A stretch of 39,533 nucleotides of DNA from Clostridium punense (GCF_017874425.1 NZ_JAGGLL010000033.1:1-39533), one strand, 5' to 3'; shown: positions 7,860 through 18,480, counted from the stretch's first letter. Numbers and translations: made by a program. The notes: generated from the sequence alone by a model not told the origin.

Positions 7860-9033
7860 TTATATAAAGAAAATAATAGACAATGATTTTATATTAAATA
7901 ACTCAAATGTAAAAGGTGAGTTATCAAATGTAAAAATACATAGTAGTGGGCACATTTATTTTTCATTAAAAGATGGGTTTAGTAAAATAAACTGTGTTAT
8001 GTTTAGAAGCAATGCAGCTAATTTGAATTTTATTCCTAAAGAAGGAATGAATGTAGTTGTTTCAGGAAATATATCTGTGTATGAAAAGGAAGGCAGCTAC
8101 CAATTATATTGCAGTTCAATGCAATTAGAAGGTGAAGGGGAACTGTTTATTGCTTTTCAAAAGTTAAAGTTAACCCTTGAAAATGAGGGATTATTCGATG
8201 TATCTAGAAAGAAACCACTACCTTTATTTCCAAGAAGGATAGGAGTAATTACATCCCCTACAGGGGCTGCAATAAGAGATATTATCAATGTAGCAAGAAG
8301 AAGAAATAAAAAATGCGACATACTAATTTATCCAGCTCTTGTTCAAGGCGTTGCTGCAATAGATGATATTGTAAAAGGTATAGACATCTTAAATAAAACA
8401 GAAGAGGTTGATGTAATTATATTAGCTAGGGGCGGAGGATCTATTGAAGAACTTTGGGCCTTTAATGAAGAAAAGGTTGCAAGAGCCATTGCTAAATCAA
8501 AGAAACCAATAGTCACTGGTATTGGTCATGATACAGATTTTACAATTGCAGATTTTGTAAGTGATAAAAGAGGGGCAACACCCTCTCAAGCAGCTGAAAT
8601 AGTTGTAGGTAATTATGAGGAAATTAAGTATAAATTAAATAGTTACAAACATAGATTGCAAGGTTCCATAGACAAGAATCTTCAAAGAGATTATACAGAA
8701 TTAAGTATAGCTTTAAGGACCATAAAGCTGTATAGTCCATATAATTATGTGGTAAATCAGTATAATAAACTAGAAAGCTTAAAAAATAACTTAGAATTCA
8801 ATATGAAAATTAGTATTAATAATAAAAACAATAAGTTAACAAATATAGAAAGTACTTTAAAGTCATATAATCCTTTGAGTATACTAAACAAAGGATATAG
8901 TATAATTCAAGATAGGGATAAAAAAACTATTTCATCTTTAGAAAATTTGAAAGATAATTCTAAAGTTATAGTAAGATTAAAAGATGGAGATGCTCTATTT
9001 AATATTAACTATGCGGAGGAACAAAATGGCTAA
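7822..9033 (+). CDS. xseA: Exodeoxyribonuclease VII large subunit
   Basis: Catalytic subunit of the single-strand-specific exonuclease VII, 403 aa. The N-terminal OB fold (VKGELSNVKIHSSGHIYFSLK) and the central nuclease motifs (GVITSPTGAAIRDI, LARGGGSIEELWAFN, TGIGHDTDFTIAD) are clear. A long coiled-coil follows from about residue 265, and the C-terminal PLSILNKGYSI motif ends the protein. The start inside folD is supported by family N-terminal alignment and by GAGGCGTGG just upstream. Confidence 0.95.
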   Translation: MYAKILTVTAVNNYIKKIIDNDFILNNSNVKGELSNVKIHSSGHIYFSLKDGFSKINCVMFRSNAANLNFIPKEGMNVVVSGNISVYEKEGSYQLYCSSMQLEGEGELFIAFQKLKLTLENEGLFDVSRKKPLPLFPRRIGVITSPTGAAIRDIINVARRRNKKCDILIYPALVQGVAAIDDIVKGIDILNKTEEVDVIILARGGGSIEELWAFNEEKVARAIAKSKKPIVTGIGHDTDFTIADFVSDKRGATPSQAAEIVVGNYEEIKYKLNSYKHRLQGSIDKNLQRDYTELSIALRTIKLYSPYNYVVNQYNKLESLKNNLEFNMKISINNKNNKLTNIESTLKSYNPLSILNKGYSIIQDRDKKTISSLENLKDNSKVIVRLKDGDALFNINYAEEQNG

Positions 9034-9241
9034 GAAGAAGGAAAGTTATGAAGATAAAATGGAAAGATTAGAAAAGGTAGTAGCCCATATGGAAAGCAGT
9101 GAGTTAAGCTTAGATGAATCTATAGCAAAATATGAAGAAGGTATTAATTTGTATAAAGAGTTATCAAAGTTATTACAAGAAGCAGAAGGTAGAATAAAGC
9201 TTCTTAATGATAATGGAGAAGTTGACTTTGCTCAAGAATAA
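9026..9241 (+). CDS. xseB: Exodeoxyribonuclease VII small subunit
   Basis: A 71-aa helical partner of XseA with the typical SYEDKMERLEKVVAHMES and LSLDESIAKYEEGI segments. The frame extends to 8984, but the GGAGGAA site at 9015-9021 selects ATG 9026. The gene overlaps xseA by 8 bases. Confidence 0.95.
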   Translation: MAKKKESYEDKMERLEKVVAHMESSELSLDESIAKYEEGINLYKELSKLLQEAEGRIKLLNDNGEVDFAQE

Positions 9242-9268
9242 ATTATATTATTTAAAAGAGGGAAAACT

Positions 9269-10135
9269 ATGGATTTAAATATTTATAAAGACAAAATAGA
9301 GCAGTGGGTAAGAAATTACTTCAATAATAAACCAATAGAAAATAAATTTTATATAGAGCCAATGACCTATAGTTTAAAAGTAGGTGGAAAAAGAATTAGG
9401 CCAATACTCATGATGATTACATATAACATGTATAGTAAAAATATGGACTCAGTATTGCCATTCGCTGCTGCAATGGAGATGATACACACCTATTCTCTGA
9501 TACATGATGACCTGCCTTGTATGGATGACGATGACTTAAGAAGAGGTAAACCTACAAATCACAAGGTTTATGGTGAAGCAATTGCAACCTTAGCTGGAGA
9601 CGGACTATTAAATGAAGCTATGATAATTATGTTTAATGAATGCTTAGATGGAGATATAAAAAAAATAGCTACCGGATGTATTATCTCTAAGGCTGCAGGG
9701 GCAGAAGGAATGATTAAGGGACAAATTATAGATATAGGAAGTGAAGGTAAGAAGATAAGTGAAGCTGAATTATTAGAAATGCATAAAAACAAGACAGGTG
9801 CACTAATTAAAGCTTCTATTCTATCAGGTGCTACTCTAGGTGGTGCTTCGCAGGAGCATATTAAGCTTCTTAATGAGTTTGGAGAAAAGTTAGGATTAGC
9901 TTTTCAAGTTAAAGATGATATATTAGATATTGAAGGTAATCAGGAAACTTTAGGGAAAACTCAAAGTGATTTAGATAATGAAAAAACAAACTTTATTACT
10001 ATGTACGGCCTAGAAAAATGTAAGGATATTTGTACGAAGTTAACAGAAGAATGCTATGAACTGCTAAAACAAATAGATAGAGATACGGAAGAGTTAGCAG
10101 CAATTACAAAGTTTTTATTAGAAAGACAGTATTAG
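9269..10135 (+). CDS. ispA: Polyprenyl (farnesyl) diphosphate synthase
   Basis: Short-chain trans-prenyltransferase making FPP-type precursors from IPP and DMAPP. It is 288 aa. The first aspartate-rich motif begins at residue 80 (DDLPCMDDDD) and the second (DDILD) at about 216. KVGGKRIRP near residues 40-50 binds diphosphate. The gene follows xseB by 27 bases and precedes dxs, so two isoprenoid steps sit together, as in many Firmicutes. Confidence 0.93.
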   Translation: MDLNIYKDKIEQWVRNYFNNKPIENKFYIEPMTYSLKVGGKRIRPILMMITYNMYSKNMDSVLPFAAAMEMIHTYSLIHDDLPCMDDDDLRRGKPTNHKVYGEAIATLAGDGLLNEAMIIMFNECLDGDIKKIATGCIISKAAGAEGMIKGQIIDIGSEGKKISEAELLEMHKNKTGALIKASILSGATLGGASQEHIKLLNEFGEKLGLAFQVKDDILDIEGNQETLGKTQSDLDNEKTNFITMYGLEKCKDICTKLTEECYELLKQIDRDTEELAAITKFLLERQY

Positions 10136-10175
10136 TATAACTATGAATATTTTAAAATACATATTTCTCATAGTA

Positions 10176-10184
10176 TGCTATAAT
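10176..10184 (+). promoter_or_regulatory. Candidate extended -10 promoter for dxs
   Basis: TGCTATAAT (10176-10184) is a perfect extended -10 in the only gap between ispA and dxs. No good -35 is visible. A 7-bp inverted repeat (ACTATGA/TCATAGT, about 10140-10174) precedes it. Confidence 0.5.
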
Positions 10185-10213
10185 TTGTTCTAAAGGCGGT
10201 GACCATAGATAAC

Positions 10214-12079
10214 ATGGGAAAATATTTAGAGAATTATAATGACGTAAATAAAATTAAAAACATGAATATAAATGAACTTAATGAATTTGCTGAAGAAATC
10301 AGAGAGTTTTTAATAGATAAAGTTTCAAAAACCGGAGGGCATTTAGCTTCAAACTTGGGTGTTGTGGAACTAACAATTAGTCTATATAATGTGTTCAATT
10401 TTAATAAAGATAAATTGATTTGGGACGTAGGTCACCAATCCTATGTACATAAAATACTTACAGGAAGAAAAGATGATTTTGATACTTTAAGAAACTTTGG
10501 AGGACTTAGCGGGTTCCCAAAAAGAGAAGAAAGTAAATACGATATGTTTGATACAGGTCACAGTAGCACATCAATTTCAGCGGCAGTTGGAATGGCTAGA
10601 GCTAGGGACTTGCATGGAGAGAAGTATGATGTTGTTGCCGTAATCGGTGACGGTGCCTTAACTGGTGGTATGGCCTTTGAGGCATTAAATGATGTAGGGT
10701 ATAATAAAACTAAAATGACTATAGTTCTTAACGATAATCAAATGTCTATTTCAAAAAATGTGGGTGGACTATCTACATATTTGAGTGAATTAAGAATGGG
10801 AACTATTTATAATAGGTTCAAAAATGATTTTAACTCAACTATAGAAAAGATACCAGGAGTTGGCAAAGGTGTAGTGAATTCAATAAATAGAATTAAAGAC
10901 TCCGTAAAACAATTAGTAGTGCCTGGTATGTTATTCGAGGATATGGGAATAAAATATTATGGTCCTATAGATGGGCATAATATTAAAGAGTTAAGTAAAG
11001 TTTTTAAAAATGCTCAAAAGGTTGATGGACCTGTGCTTATCCATGTAATAACAACAAAGGGAAAGGGATACAAATTTGCTGAGAAATTTCCCCACAAATT
11101 TCATGGAGTAGGACCGTTTGATTGTGATAGTGGAGAATTCAGTTCTACAGGAAATAAATCCTATTCTTCAGTTTTTGGGAATACCATGGTTGAAATGGCA
11201 GGAGTGAACAAAAATGTTGTTGCAATAACAGCAGCTATGCCTGAAGGAACAGGATTAGATAACTTTGCTAAAAAGTACCCAAAAAGATTTTTTGATGTTG
11301 GAATTGCAGAACAACATGCTGTAACTATGGCTGCTGGAATGGCAGTTCAAGGATTAAGACCTGTATTTGCAGTATACTCAACTTTTTTACAAAGGGCTTA
11401 TGATCAAATTTTGCATGATGTGGCATTACAAAAGTTACCTGTGGTTTTTGCTATTGATAGAGCAGGTATAGTTGGGCAAGATGGAGAAACTCATCAAGGA
11501 CTTTTTGACCTTTCTTATTTAAGCCATATGCCAAATATGACTATAATGAGTCCAAAATGTACAGAAGAATTGAGAACTATGCTCAATTTTGCTGTAACTC
11601 AAAATTATCCTATTGCAATTAGATATCCTAGAGGTGGCGATGGATGCAATATTCATTTATCACCTTTAACGACTTTCAAGAAAGGTAAATGGGAAGTTAT
11701 TGGTGCAAAAAAAGGTAAAATTCTTATAATTGCCACGGGAAAAATGGTTCAAAATGCAGTAATAGTTAGGGAGAAATTACAAAACATAGGGATAGAAGCT
11801 ACAGTTGTTAATGCTTGTTTTGTGAAACCTATTGATAAACTTCTAATTGAAGAATTTATGGATAAAGGCTTTTCTATTGTAACTATTGAAGATAACGTAA
11901 TAACTGGTGGACTTGGAAGTTTGGTTTTACAATTTGTTACTAGTAAGTGTTATCAAGGGAAAATTCTTAATCTTGGGTTTAAAGATGAGTTTGTGCCACA
12001 TGGTAATGTAGACATATTATACAAAATCTATAATTTAGATGTAGATGGTATATATAGTAGTATTTTAAATTTATTATAG
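10214..12079 (+). CDS. dxs: 1-deoxy-D-xylulose-5-phosphate synthase
   Basis: Thiamine-diphosphate enzyme condensing pyruvate with glyceraldehyde 3-phosphate, the first step of the MEP isoprenoid pathway. It is 621 aa. [18 protein letters not shown] and [10 protein letters not shown] near the N terminus, the ThDP motif GDGALTGG at about residue 145, and the transketolase pyrimidine-binding domain ([15 protein letters not shown]) are all intact. The frame opens with GTG at 10199, but that codon lies inside the AGGCGGTGA ribosome site. ATG 10214 gives the usual N terminus. Confidence 0.95.
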   Translation: MGKYLENYNDVNKIKNMNINELNEFAEEIREFLIDKVSKTGGHLASNLGVVELTISLYNVFNFNKDKLIWDVGHQSYVHKILTGRKDDFDTLRNFGGLSGFPKREESKYDMFDTGHSSTSISAAVGMARARDLHGEKYDVVAVIGDGALTGGMAFEALNDVGYNKTKMTIVLNDNQMSISKNVGGLSTYLSELRMGTIYNRFKNDFNSTIEKIPGVGKGVVNSINRIKDSVKQLVVPGMLFEDMGIKYYGPIDGHNIKELSKVFKNAQKVDGPVLIHVITTKGKGYKFAEKFPHKFHGVGPFDCDSGEFSSTGNKSYSSVFGNTMVEMAGVNKNVVAITAAMPEGTGLDNFAKKYPKRFFDVGIAEQHAVTMAAGMAVQGLRPVFAVYSTFLQRAYDQILHDVALQKLPVVFAIDRAGIVGQDGETHQGLFDLSYLSHMPNMTIMSPKCTEELRTMLNFAVTQNYPIAIRYPRGGDGCNIHLSPLTTFKKGKWEVIGAKKGKILIIATGKMVQNAVIVREKLQNIGIEATVVNACFVKPIDKLLIEEFMDKGFSIVTIEDNVITGGLGSLVLQFVTSKCYQGKILNLGFKDEFVPHGNVDILYKIYNLDVDGIYSSILNLL

Positions 12080-12093
12080 ACTAAGGAGACAAT

Positions 12094-12918
12094 ATGGTGG
12101 AGGGAAAAATAAGGCTTGATGTACTTGTGGTAGAAGAAAATATAGCACCTTCTAGAGAAAAGGCTAGGGAATACATATTAAGTGGAAAAATCTTTGTTGA
12201 TGACAAAGTAGAAAGAAAATGTGGGAGAAAAGTAAGTGAAGATGTTAAGATAGAACTAAGAGGAGAGGTTATACCTTATGTGAGTAGAGGGGGACTTAAG
12301 CTTGAAAAAGCAATAAAGACTTTTAGCATAAATCTTAAAGATAAGATTTGCTTGGATATTGGAGCTTCTACTGGAGGATTTACTCACTGTATGCTTAATT
12401 TTGGGGCCAAAAAGGTATATGCTATAGATGTAGGGAGTGATCAGTTAGCCTGTGAACTAAAACAAGATGAGAGAGTTGTATCTATGGAAAACACTAATGT
12501 TAAAAATTTAACATTGCGTGATGTTGGAGAGTTGAGTGACTTTGCATCTATAGATGTTTCTTTTATTTCCTTAGATAAAGTTATTCCAAGTGTATTAAGT
12601 TTAATTCATAACCATGGAACCATTGTTGCTTTGGTAAAACCACAATTTGAAGCTGGAATTGGAAGGGTAAATAAAAAAGGAGTGGTAAAAGATAATAAAA
12701 TCCATATTGAAGTATTATATAAGGTAGTTACTTTTTTAAAGGAAAATAACCTTAAAATAATTGGATTAGACTACTCCAGTATTAAAGGGCCAAACGGAAA
12801 TATTGAGTATTTAATATATTTCACCAAAGATAAAAGCTATATAGAGAGTTTCAATACTAGCAGTATTTCTGATGTAGTATTAAGATCCCATGAAATACTA
12901 AATTCGGAGGATATATGA
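12094..12918 (+). CDS. tlyA: TlyA-family rRNA 2'-O-methyltransferase
   Basis: A 274-aa protein with an N-terminal S4 RNA-binding domain (residues about 3-65) and an FtsJ-like methyltransferase domain (CLDIGASTGGFTHCML near 84-99, YAIDVG after it). The family methylates rRNA in mycobacteria and was formerly called hemolysin A. The substrate in clostridia is less certain. AAGGAG precedes the ATG. Its TGA overlaps the ATG of nadK (ATGA). Confidence 0.92.
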   Translation: MVEGKIRLDVLVVEENIAPSREKAREYILSGKIFVDDKVERKCGRKVSEDVKIELRGEVIPYVSRGGLKLEKAIKTFSINLKDKICLDIGASTGGFTHCMLNFGAKKVYAIDVGSDQLACELKQDERVVSMENTNVKNLTLRDVGELSDFASIDVSFISLDKVIPSVLSLIHNHGTIVALVKPQFEAGIGRVNKKGVVKDNKIHIEVLYKVVTFLKENNLKIIGLDYSSIKGPNGNIEYLIYFTKDKSYIESFNTSSISDVVLRSHEILNSEDI

Positions 12919-13769
12919 GAAAAATAGGTATAAACATAAATTCTGATAAAGATGAAGATGGAAAAATATTAGAACATGTATGTAAAATTATAAATAAATA
13001 TTTTCCCCTCAGTGAACTGTTTATATATAAAGATTCAATTAATTTACACGAAGAGTTTAGCAAAGAGTTAGATTTGCTTATAGCTCTTGGTGGAGATGGT
13101 ACTATTTTAAGAGTAGCCAGGGCAATTGAGAAATACGAAGTACCAATATTAGGAGTTAATATTGGTCATTTAGGTTTTCTAGCAAGTGTGGAAATCACTG
13201 AGCTTGAGGAGGCTATAAAGAACCTACAATTAGGTAAATATTACTTTGAAAATAGAATGATGTTAAAATGTACTCTTCCTAAAAGAGGGGAGGACAATTA
13301 TTATATCGCTTTAAATGATATTGTAATTAACAGAGGTACTTTATCTAGAGTTGTTAACTATGAAATTTTTATTGATGACAGTTTTTATGCTAGGTATAAA
13401 GCTGATGGATTAATTATTTCTACACCAACTGGGTCTACAGCCTATTCTCTTTCAGCAGGAGGACCCGTAATATACCCAACCCTAGATGTAATAACTCTTA
13501 CGCCAGTATGTCCAATTTATTTTGGAATTAATACTATAGTTCTAGATCCAAAAAACAAAATAAATATTAAAATTAAAGCAAATCATGAAAAGGTGTATTT
13601 AACCTCTGATGGTCAACATCTTCTCCAATTAAATAATGATGATGAAGTAGTTGTTGAGGCCCTTTCAAGAAAATGCAAACTTATCAAATTCGATAATTAT
13701 GACTATTTTAGTATACTTAGAAAAAAAATAGTATTAAGATCTAGAGATTGTGAGGGAGATAATTTATGA
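12915..13769 (+). CDS. nadK: NAD kinase
   Basis: Phosphorylates NAD to NADP in the cytosol. It is 284 aa. The GGDGT motif is at residues 59-63, followed by the LNDIVI segment, the STPTGSTAYSLSAGGP substrate loop and the late LTSDGQ strand. It overlaps tlyA and argR by 4 bases each, so the three genes are tightly coupled. Confidence 0.95.
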   Translation: MRKIGININSDKDEDGKILEHVCKIINKYFPLSELFIYKDSINLHEEFSKELDLLIALGGDGTILRVARAIEKYEVPILGVNIGHLGFLASVEITELEEAIKNLQLGKYYFENRMMLKCTLPKRGEDNYYIALNDIVINRGTLSRVVNYEIFIDDSFYARYKADGLIISTPTGSTAYSLSAGGPVIYPTLDVITLTPVCPIYFGINTIVLDPKNKINIKIKANHEKVYLTSDGQHLLQLNNDDEVVVEALSRKCKLIKFDNYDYFSILRKKIVLRSRDCEGDNL

Positions 13770-14218
13770 AAGAACAGCGTCATGAAAGAATTTTAGAAAT
13801 TATTAAGAATATTGAAATTGAAACTCAAGAAGAATTAGCTGAAGAACTTAAAAGCAGAGGAATAAATGTAACTCAGGCTACTGTTTCAAGAGATATAAAG
13901 GAACTAAACTTAATAAAGATATTATCGCATAATGGAACATATAAATACGCACAGGTATCTCAAAATAGGAATGCAAATATAAGTGCATTAGCTACTATTT
14001 TTTCTAATACTGCAATTTCAGTAGAAAGAGTAGATAAGATTTTAATAGTCAAGACTATATCTGCATCAGCATCCCTTGCAGCAGAGGCCCTTGATTCTTT
14101 TAATCTTGAAGGCATAGCTGGAACCCTTGCTGGAGATAATACTATTTTTATTGCTGTTAGGACTGAAGAAAAGGCAGAGGAACTATTACAAGAAATAAAA
14201 AAAATGATTAATGAATAG
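13766..14218 (+). CDS. argR: Arginine repressor ArgR/AhrC
   Basis: A 150-aa hexameric arginine-sensing regulator. The N-terminal winged helix (EELAEELKSRGINVTQATVSRD) and the C-terminal arginine-binding/oligomer domain with GTLAGDNTIF are present. GAGGGAGA precedes the start inside nadK. Its position just before recN is conserved in Firmicutes. Confidence 0.95.
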   Translation: MKEQRHERILEIIKNIEIETQEELAEELKSRGINVTQATVSRDIKELNLIKILSHNGTYKYAQVSQNRNANISALATIFSNTAISVERVDKILIVKTISASASLAAEALDSFNLEGIAGTLAGDNTIFIAVRTEEKAEELLQEIKKMINE

Positions 14219-14229
14219 GATGGTAATTA

Positions 14230-15927
14230 ATGCTATTACAATTAAATATCAACAATTTTGCTCTTATTGAAAGCTTATCTATAGATTTTCAACAAGGCTT
14301 TAATGTACTTTCAGGTGAAACAGGGGCAGGGAAGTCTATTCTTATTGATGCTATTAATTTTGTTTTAGGTGGTAAGTTTAATAAAAATCTTATTAGAACT
14401 GGTGAAGATAAAACTGTAGTAGAAGCAGTATTTTCCATAGAAAATATAAAAACCAAGCAGGTTTTGAGTGAACTTGAAATACCCTATGAAGATTTAGTTA
14501 TTTTAAGTAGAGAGAGTTTTCAGTCAGGAAAAACTGTTGCAAAGGTCAATGGAAAAACCCTTCTTTTAGCAAAAATAAAAACTGTAAGTGAGACCTTATT
14601 AGATATCCATGGTCAACATGAAAACCAGAATCTTTTAGACAATAATAATCACATTAGGTATATAGATTCCTTTGGAGAAAGTAAACTAAAAAAAAGCCTA
14701 GAAGAATATAAAGAAAAATACGAGAAGCTTTCAGAAATTGATAGCAAAATAAATGAACTTCAGGGAAATGAAGGAGAAAAAGAAAAGAATATTGATTTTC
14801 TTAAATATCAAATAGAAGAAATAAATAATATCAATCCTAAAATTGGAGAAGATACAGAGCTTGAAGAAAAATTCTCTTTACTTTCAAATGCGGAAAGAAT
14901 AGAGAAAAGTTTAGGAATTTCTTATAAAATCTTAAAAGATAGTGATGATGGAGCCACTTCTGTTATTGACTCTTTAAACTATGTAATTAGAGAATTAAGA
15001 AGCATTCAAAAACATAAAGAAGATATAAAAAATATTACAGATGCTTTAGAGAATACTTACTATTTAATTGAACAAAATATTGATGAAATTAGAAATTTGA
15101 AAGATAGTATTTATTATGATGAGGGAGAATTAGAATATATAAATTCTAGAATATATCAATTATCCCTTTGCAAAAAAAAGTATGGTGCCACAATTGAAGA
15201 TATCTTAAGCTATAAAGATAAAATAGAGAAAAAATATGAAGAATTAATTAATAGTACTGTTATAGTTGAAAAGCTTCAAAAAGAAAGACAGGAAATTGTT
15301 TTAAAGATGAAAGCTATGGCTGCTAACATGCACAATATAAGATGCGCAATTAGTGAGGAATTAGAGTCGCTGGTTAAAAAAGAATTAGATTATGTAGGAC
15401 TTGACAAAAGTACTTTCAAAATAAATGTAACTGAAACTGATCATCTAATGCATAATGGCAGTGATAAGGTATACTTTACAATATCAACAAATCCTGGTCA
15501 GCCTTTAGAACCATTAGAGGAAATTGTTTCTGGAGGAGAGCTATCAAGAATTATGCTAGCTTTAAAAACTGTATTTGTAGATAAAGATGAGATTCCTTCT
15601 GTAATATTTGATGAAATTGATACGGGAATAAGTGGAAGAATTGCTCAAAGAGTTGCAGAAAAGATGTTTTTAATATCAAAGAAACACCAAGTTTTTTGTG
15701 TAACACATCTACCACAAATTGCTACCATGGCAGATAGCAACTACTTAATTGAAAAACTTTGGACTGAAAGCACTACCTATACTAAGGTTAAGAAGCTTAA
15801 AATGGAAGAAGTAGAGTATGAGATAGCTCGAATGATCGGTGGAAGTGAGGTTACAAAACTCACAATAGAAAATGCTAAAGAAATGATAAACTTAGCTGCT
15901 GAAGTAAAAGGAAAAATAAAAGAATAA
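14230..15927 (+). CDS. recN: DNA repair protein RecN
   Basis: SMC-like ATPase of double-strand-break repair, 565 aa. Walker A GETGAGKS is at residues 29-36, with a long coiled-coil arm about 150-380. The ABC signature VSGGELSR lies near 433-440 and Walker B VIFDEIDTG near 458-466, with a D-loop and H-loop (FCVTHLPQIA) after it. It is the last gene of the housekeeping run and is closed by a strong terminator. Confidence 0.96.
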   Translation: MLLQLNINNFALIESLSIDFQQGFNVLSGETGAGKSILIDAINFVLGGKFNKNLIRTGEDKTVVEAVFSIENIKTKQVLSELEIPYEDLVILSRESFQSGKTVAKVNGKTLLLAKIKTVSETLLDIHGQHENQNLLDNNNHIRYIDSFGESKLKKSLEEYKEKYEKLSEIDSKINELQGNEGEKEKNIDFLKYQIEEINNINPKIGEDTELEEKFSLLSNAERIEKSLGISYKILKDSDDGATSVIDSLNYVIRELRSIQKHKEDIKNITDALENTYYLIEQNIDEIRNLKDSIYYDEGELEYINSRIYQLSLCKKKYGATIEDILSYKDKIEKKYEELINSTVIVEKLQKERQEIVLKMKAMAANMHNIRCAISEELESLVKKELDYVGLDKSTFKINVTETDHLMHNGSDKVYFTISTNPGQPLEPLEEIVSGGELSRIMLALKTVFVDKDEIPSVIFDEIDTGISGRIAQRVAEKMFLISKKHQVFCVTHLPQIATMADSNYLIEKLWTESTTYTKVKKLKMEEVEYEIARMIGGSEVTKLTIENAKEMINLAAEVKGKIKE

Positions 15928-15972
15928 TTTATTAATTATGTACATAAAAACTTCAAATATTGTTAAAATATA

Positions 15973-16009
15973 ACTATGAATTGATCAGTATCAATTCATA
16001 GTTTTTTTT
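15973..16009 (+). terminator. Terminator after recN
   Basis: A perfect 13-bp stem (15973-15985 with 15990-16002), a four-base loop and seven T. Confidence 0.93.
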
Positions 16010-16095
16010 ATAATGTGTCACATCTCAAAATTTTAATATTATATTATAATATGAGAATTTTAGTTGCAAATAATACTAATATGAATTTATTTTGG

Positions 16096-16125
16096 GTATT
16101 ATTCAAATATAATAACAACATAATA
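16096..16125 (+). promoter_or_regulatory. Sigma-G-like promoter for spoIVB
   Basis: GTATT at 16096-16100 and CATAATA at 16119-16125 are separated by 18 bases. This matches the forespore sigma-G pattern, and spoIVB is forespore-expressed in B. subtilis. Confidence 0.55.
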
Positions 16126-16183
16126 TTTTTAAAAATGGGGTAATTTAAAACTAGTATAGAAAATATATGGGAGGTATAGCATT

Positions 16184-17359
16184 ATGAGAAAACGTAAAAG
16201 TGTTTTGTGCTGGATATTAATACCATTGATGCTTTTAGTCTTTGGTAGTTATAATTTTATAAAGCATACTTCTATAACAACAAAAGTACAAAAATTAAAT
16301 GAAGCCGTAACTTCACAATATAATAAAAAAGGAAATTATCTAACGGCTTCTCAGAGTAGTTTTAATAATGAAAATAAACCATATGCTAAAGCTTCCGATA
16401 TTATGCTTTACCCTGGAGGTCAGCCAGTAGGAATAAAATTAAGTACAAAAGGTGCCCTTGTCATTGCCCTTTCTGATATTGATACTTCAGAAAGAAAAAT
16501 GCAAAGTCCAGCAGCAGCAGCTGGTATACAAATCGGAGACAGTGTCATGGAAATAAATGGTGCTGCTATTAAAAGTTCAGAGGATATTGCTACAATAGTA
16601 AATAGGTGTAGCGGTGAAAAAGTAAAGATAACTGTAAGCCGAAATGGGGAAACATTTAATTTTGAAGTTACCCCTGTACTAAGCAAAAGTGATGAAAAAT
16701 ATAAAATTGGTTTATGGGTAAGAGACTCTACAGCTGGAGTTGGAACACTAACCTTCTATGATCCTAAGACTAAAGGATTTGCAGCGCTTGGCCACCCTAT
16801 TACAGATGTGGATACAGGTAATATAATGTCTGTGGAAAATGGAGAAGTTATTGCTTCTAATATAGTGTCTGTAAGAAAAGGTATAAAAGGAAATCCAGGA
16901 GAACTTAGGGGCATCTTTATAAATGAACAGCAATCTTTGGGTGTAATTAAAAATAACACAGAGTGTGGTATTTTTGGAAAAGGAAATGATAATTTAATTA
17001 ATGAAAAGTATAATAAACCCATGAAGATTGCTCTAAAAAATGAAGTTAAAGTTGGAAAAGCACAGATTCTAACAACTATTGAGGGAAATGAACCTAAATT
17101 CTATGATATAATCATAGAAAAGTTACTACCACAAGAAGAGCCTGGGTCAAAAAGTATGATTATTAAAATTGTAGATCCTCAGTGTATTGAAAAAACTGGC
17201 GGGATAGTTCAAGGAATGAGTGGAAGCCCTATAATTCAAAACAACAAAATTGTTGGAGCAGTAACTCATGTTTTAATAAATAAACCAGATACTGGATACG
17301 GAATCTATATGGATTGGATGCTAAAAGATGCAGAAATTTTCAAAAATGGCTATGAATAA
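16184..17359 (+). CDS. spoIVB: SpoIVB peptidase (stage IV sporulation protein B)
   Basis: Forespore-secreted S55 serine protease that triggers pro-sigma-K processing across the intermembrane space. It is 391 aa. A membrane anchor lies at residues 8-27, a PDZ domain at about 75-165 and the S55 domain at about 170-385. Spacing relative to the B. subtilis enzyme points to His204 (in ALGHPITD), Asp331 and Ser346 (in QGMSGSPI) as the catalytic triad. The start follows GGGAGGTA. It lies between recN and spo0A as in Bacillus. Confidence 0.95.
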   Translation: MRKRKSVLCWILIPLMLLVFGSYNFIKHTSITTKVQKLNEAVTSQYNKKGNYLTASQSSFNNENKPYAKASDIMLYPGGQPVGIKLSTKGALVIALSDIDTSERKMQSPAAAAGIQIGDSVMEINGAAIKSSEDIATIVNRCSGEKVKITVSRNGETFNFEVTPVLSKSDEKYKIGLWVRDSTAGVGTLTFYDPKTKGFAALGHPITDVDTGNIMSVENGEVIASNIVSVRKGIKGNPGELRGIFINEQQSLGVIKNNTECGIFGKGNDNLINEKYNKPMKIALKNEVKVGKAQILTTIEGNEPKFYDIIIEKLLPQEEPGSKSMIIKIVDPQCIEKTGGIVQGMSGSPIIQNNKIVGAVTHVLINKPDTGYGIYMDWMLKDAEIFKNGYE

Positions 17360-17374
17360 TTAATAAAACATTGT

Positions 17375-17422
17375 ACAATAAAGATGTTGGTTATTTTACT
17401 ATAATCTAGCATCTTTTATTGT
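17375..17422 (+). terminator. Terminator after spoIVB
   Basis: ACAATAAAGATG (17375-17386) pairs with CATCTTTTATTGT (17410-17422) with one bulged T. The tail is only moderately T-rich. Confidence 0.65.
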
Positions 17423-17490
17423 ATTATTGTGATGTTTACCTTCTAAATAAAAAATATTATATATAAAAATAAATTTTTTACTAGTTTTAG

Positions 17491-17516
17491 AAGGAATTAT
17501 TATAGTTTTGTCGAAT
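17491..17516 (+). promoter_or_regulatory. Sigma-H promoter overlapping a Spo0A box, upstream of spo0A
   Basis: AAGGAATT (17491-17498) and CGAAT (17512-17516) with a 13-base spacer fit the sigma-H consensus. The -10 overlaps a perfect TTGTCGAA 0A box (17508-17515). This predicts sigma-H transcription and direct autoregulation by Spo0A~P. Confidence 0.8.
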
Positions 17517-17564
17517 TTGTATATATGTAGAAATGGTAATTTTTAGTAGAAGGGGAGTTATTGA

Positions 17565-18380
17565 ATGGACCAAAATTGTATTAATGTACTAATTGCTGAT
17601 GATAACAAGGAGTTTTGCAATATTTTAAATGATTATTTATTAAGTCAAAAAGATATCAATGTGGTTGCAATTGCAAAGGATGGAATTGAAGCTCTAAAGT
17701 TAATTGGAGAGAAAAGACCAGACTTAATAGTTTTAGATATAATCATGCCGCACCTAGATGGGTTAGGAGTGTTAGAGAAATTAAATACAATGAATTTAAG
17801 CCCTATGCCAAGAATAATTGTATTATCTGCAGTTGGACAAGATAAAATAACACAAAGAGCTATTACATTAGGTGCAGATTATTATGTAGTTAAACCTTTT
17901 GATATGGACGTATTTACAAAGAGAATAAGACAAATGTTCAACAACACTATTTCTAGTGATGAGGAAAAAAGAGCTATTGTAGTAAATGACATGTCAGATA
18001 TCAAAATAAGATCAAACAATGAACCAATGAACTTAGAAGCAGAAATTACAAGCATAATTCATGAAATTGGAGTACCAGCACATATTAAGGGATATATGTA
18101 CTTAAGAGAGGCTATAACTTTAGTTGTAAATGATATAGAATTATTATCTGCTGTTACTAAAGAATTATATCCTACTATTGCTAAAAAATATAACACTACT
18201 GCAAGCCGTGTTGAAAGAGCTATAAGACATGCTATTGAGGTAGCTTGGAGCCGTGGACAAGTAGATACAATCAATAAGCTATTTGGGTACACTATTCACA
18301 ATGACAAAGGCAAGCCTACAAACTCTGAATTTATTGCTATGGTAGCAGATAAATTAAGATTAAAAAATAAAGTAAGCTAA
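17565..18380 (+). CDS. spo0A: Sporulation master regulator Spo0A
   Basis: Response regulator that commits the cell to sporulation, 271 aa. The receiver domain carries the acidic pair D12/D13, phosphoacceptor D58 (VLDIIMP) and K110 (VVKPF). The DNA-binding effector domain from about residue 150 includes the recognition region [28 protein letters not shown] precedes the ATG. Sigma-H and 0A-box sequences lie 50-75 bases upstream. Confidence 0.97.
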   Translation: MDQNCINVLIADDNKEFCNILNDYLLSQKDINVVAIAKDGIEALKLIGEKRPDLIVLDIIMPHLDGLGVLEKLNTMNLSPMPRIIVLSAVGQDKITQRAITLGADYYVVKPFDMDVFTKRIRQMFNNTISSDEEKRAIVVNDMSDIKIRSNNEPMNLEAEITSIIHEIGVPAHIKGYMYLREAITLVVNDIELLSAVTKELYPTIAKKYNTTASRVERAIRHAIEVAWSRGQVDTINKLFGYTIHNDKGKPTNSEFIAMVADKLRLKNKVS

Positions 18381-18480
18381 GTCAGTAAAATGGCTGTTAA
18401 ACAAGAATTTTCAAAAAGTTACATTTAAGTTGTTTATACCAACTGAGGACTTTTTATACCAATAAATATAATTAAATTTT

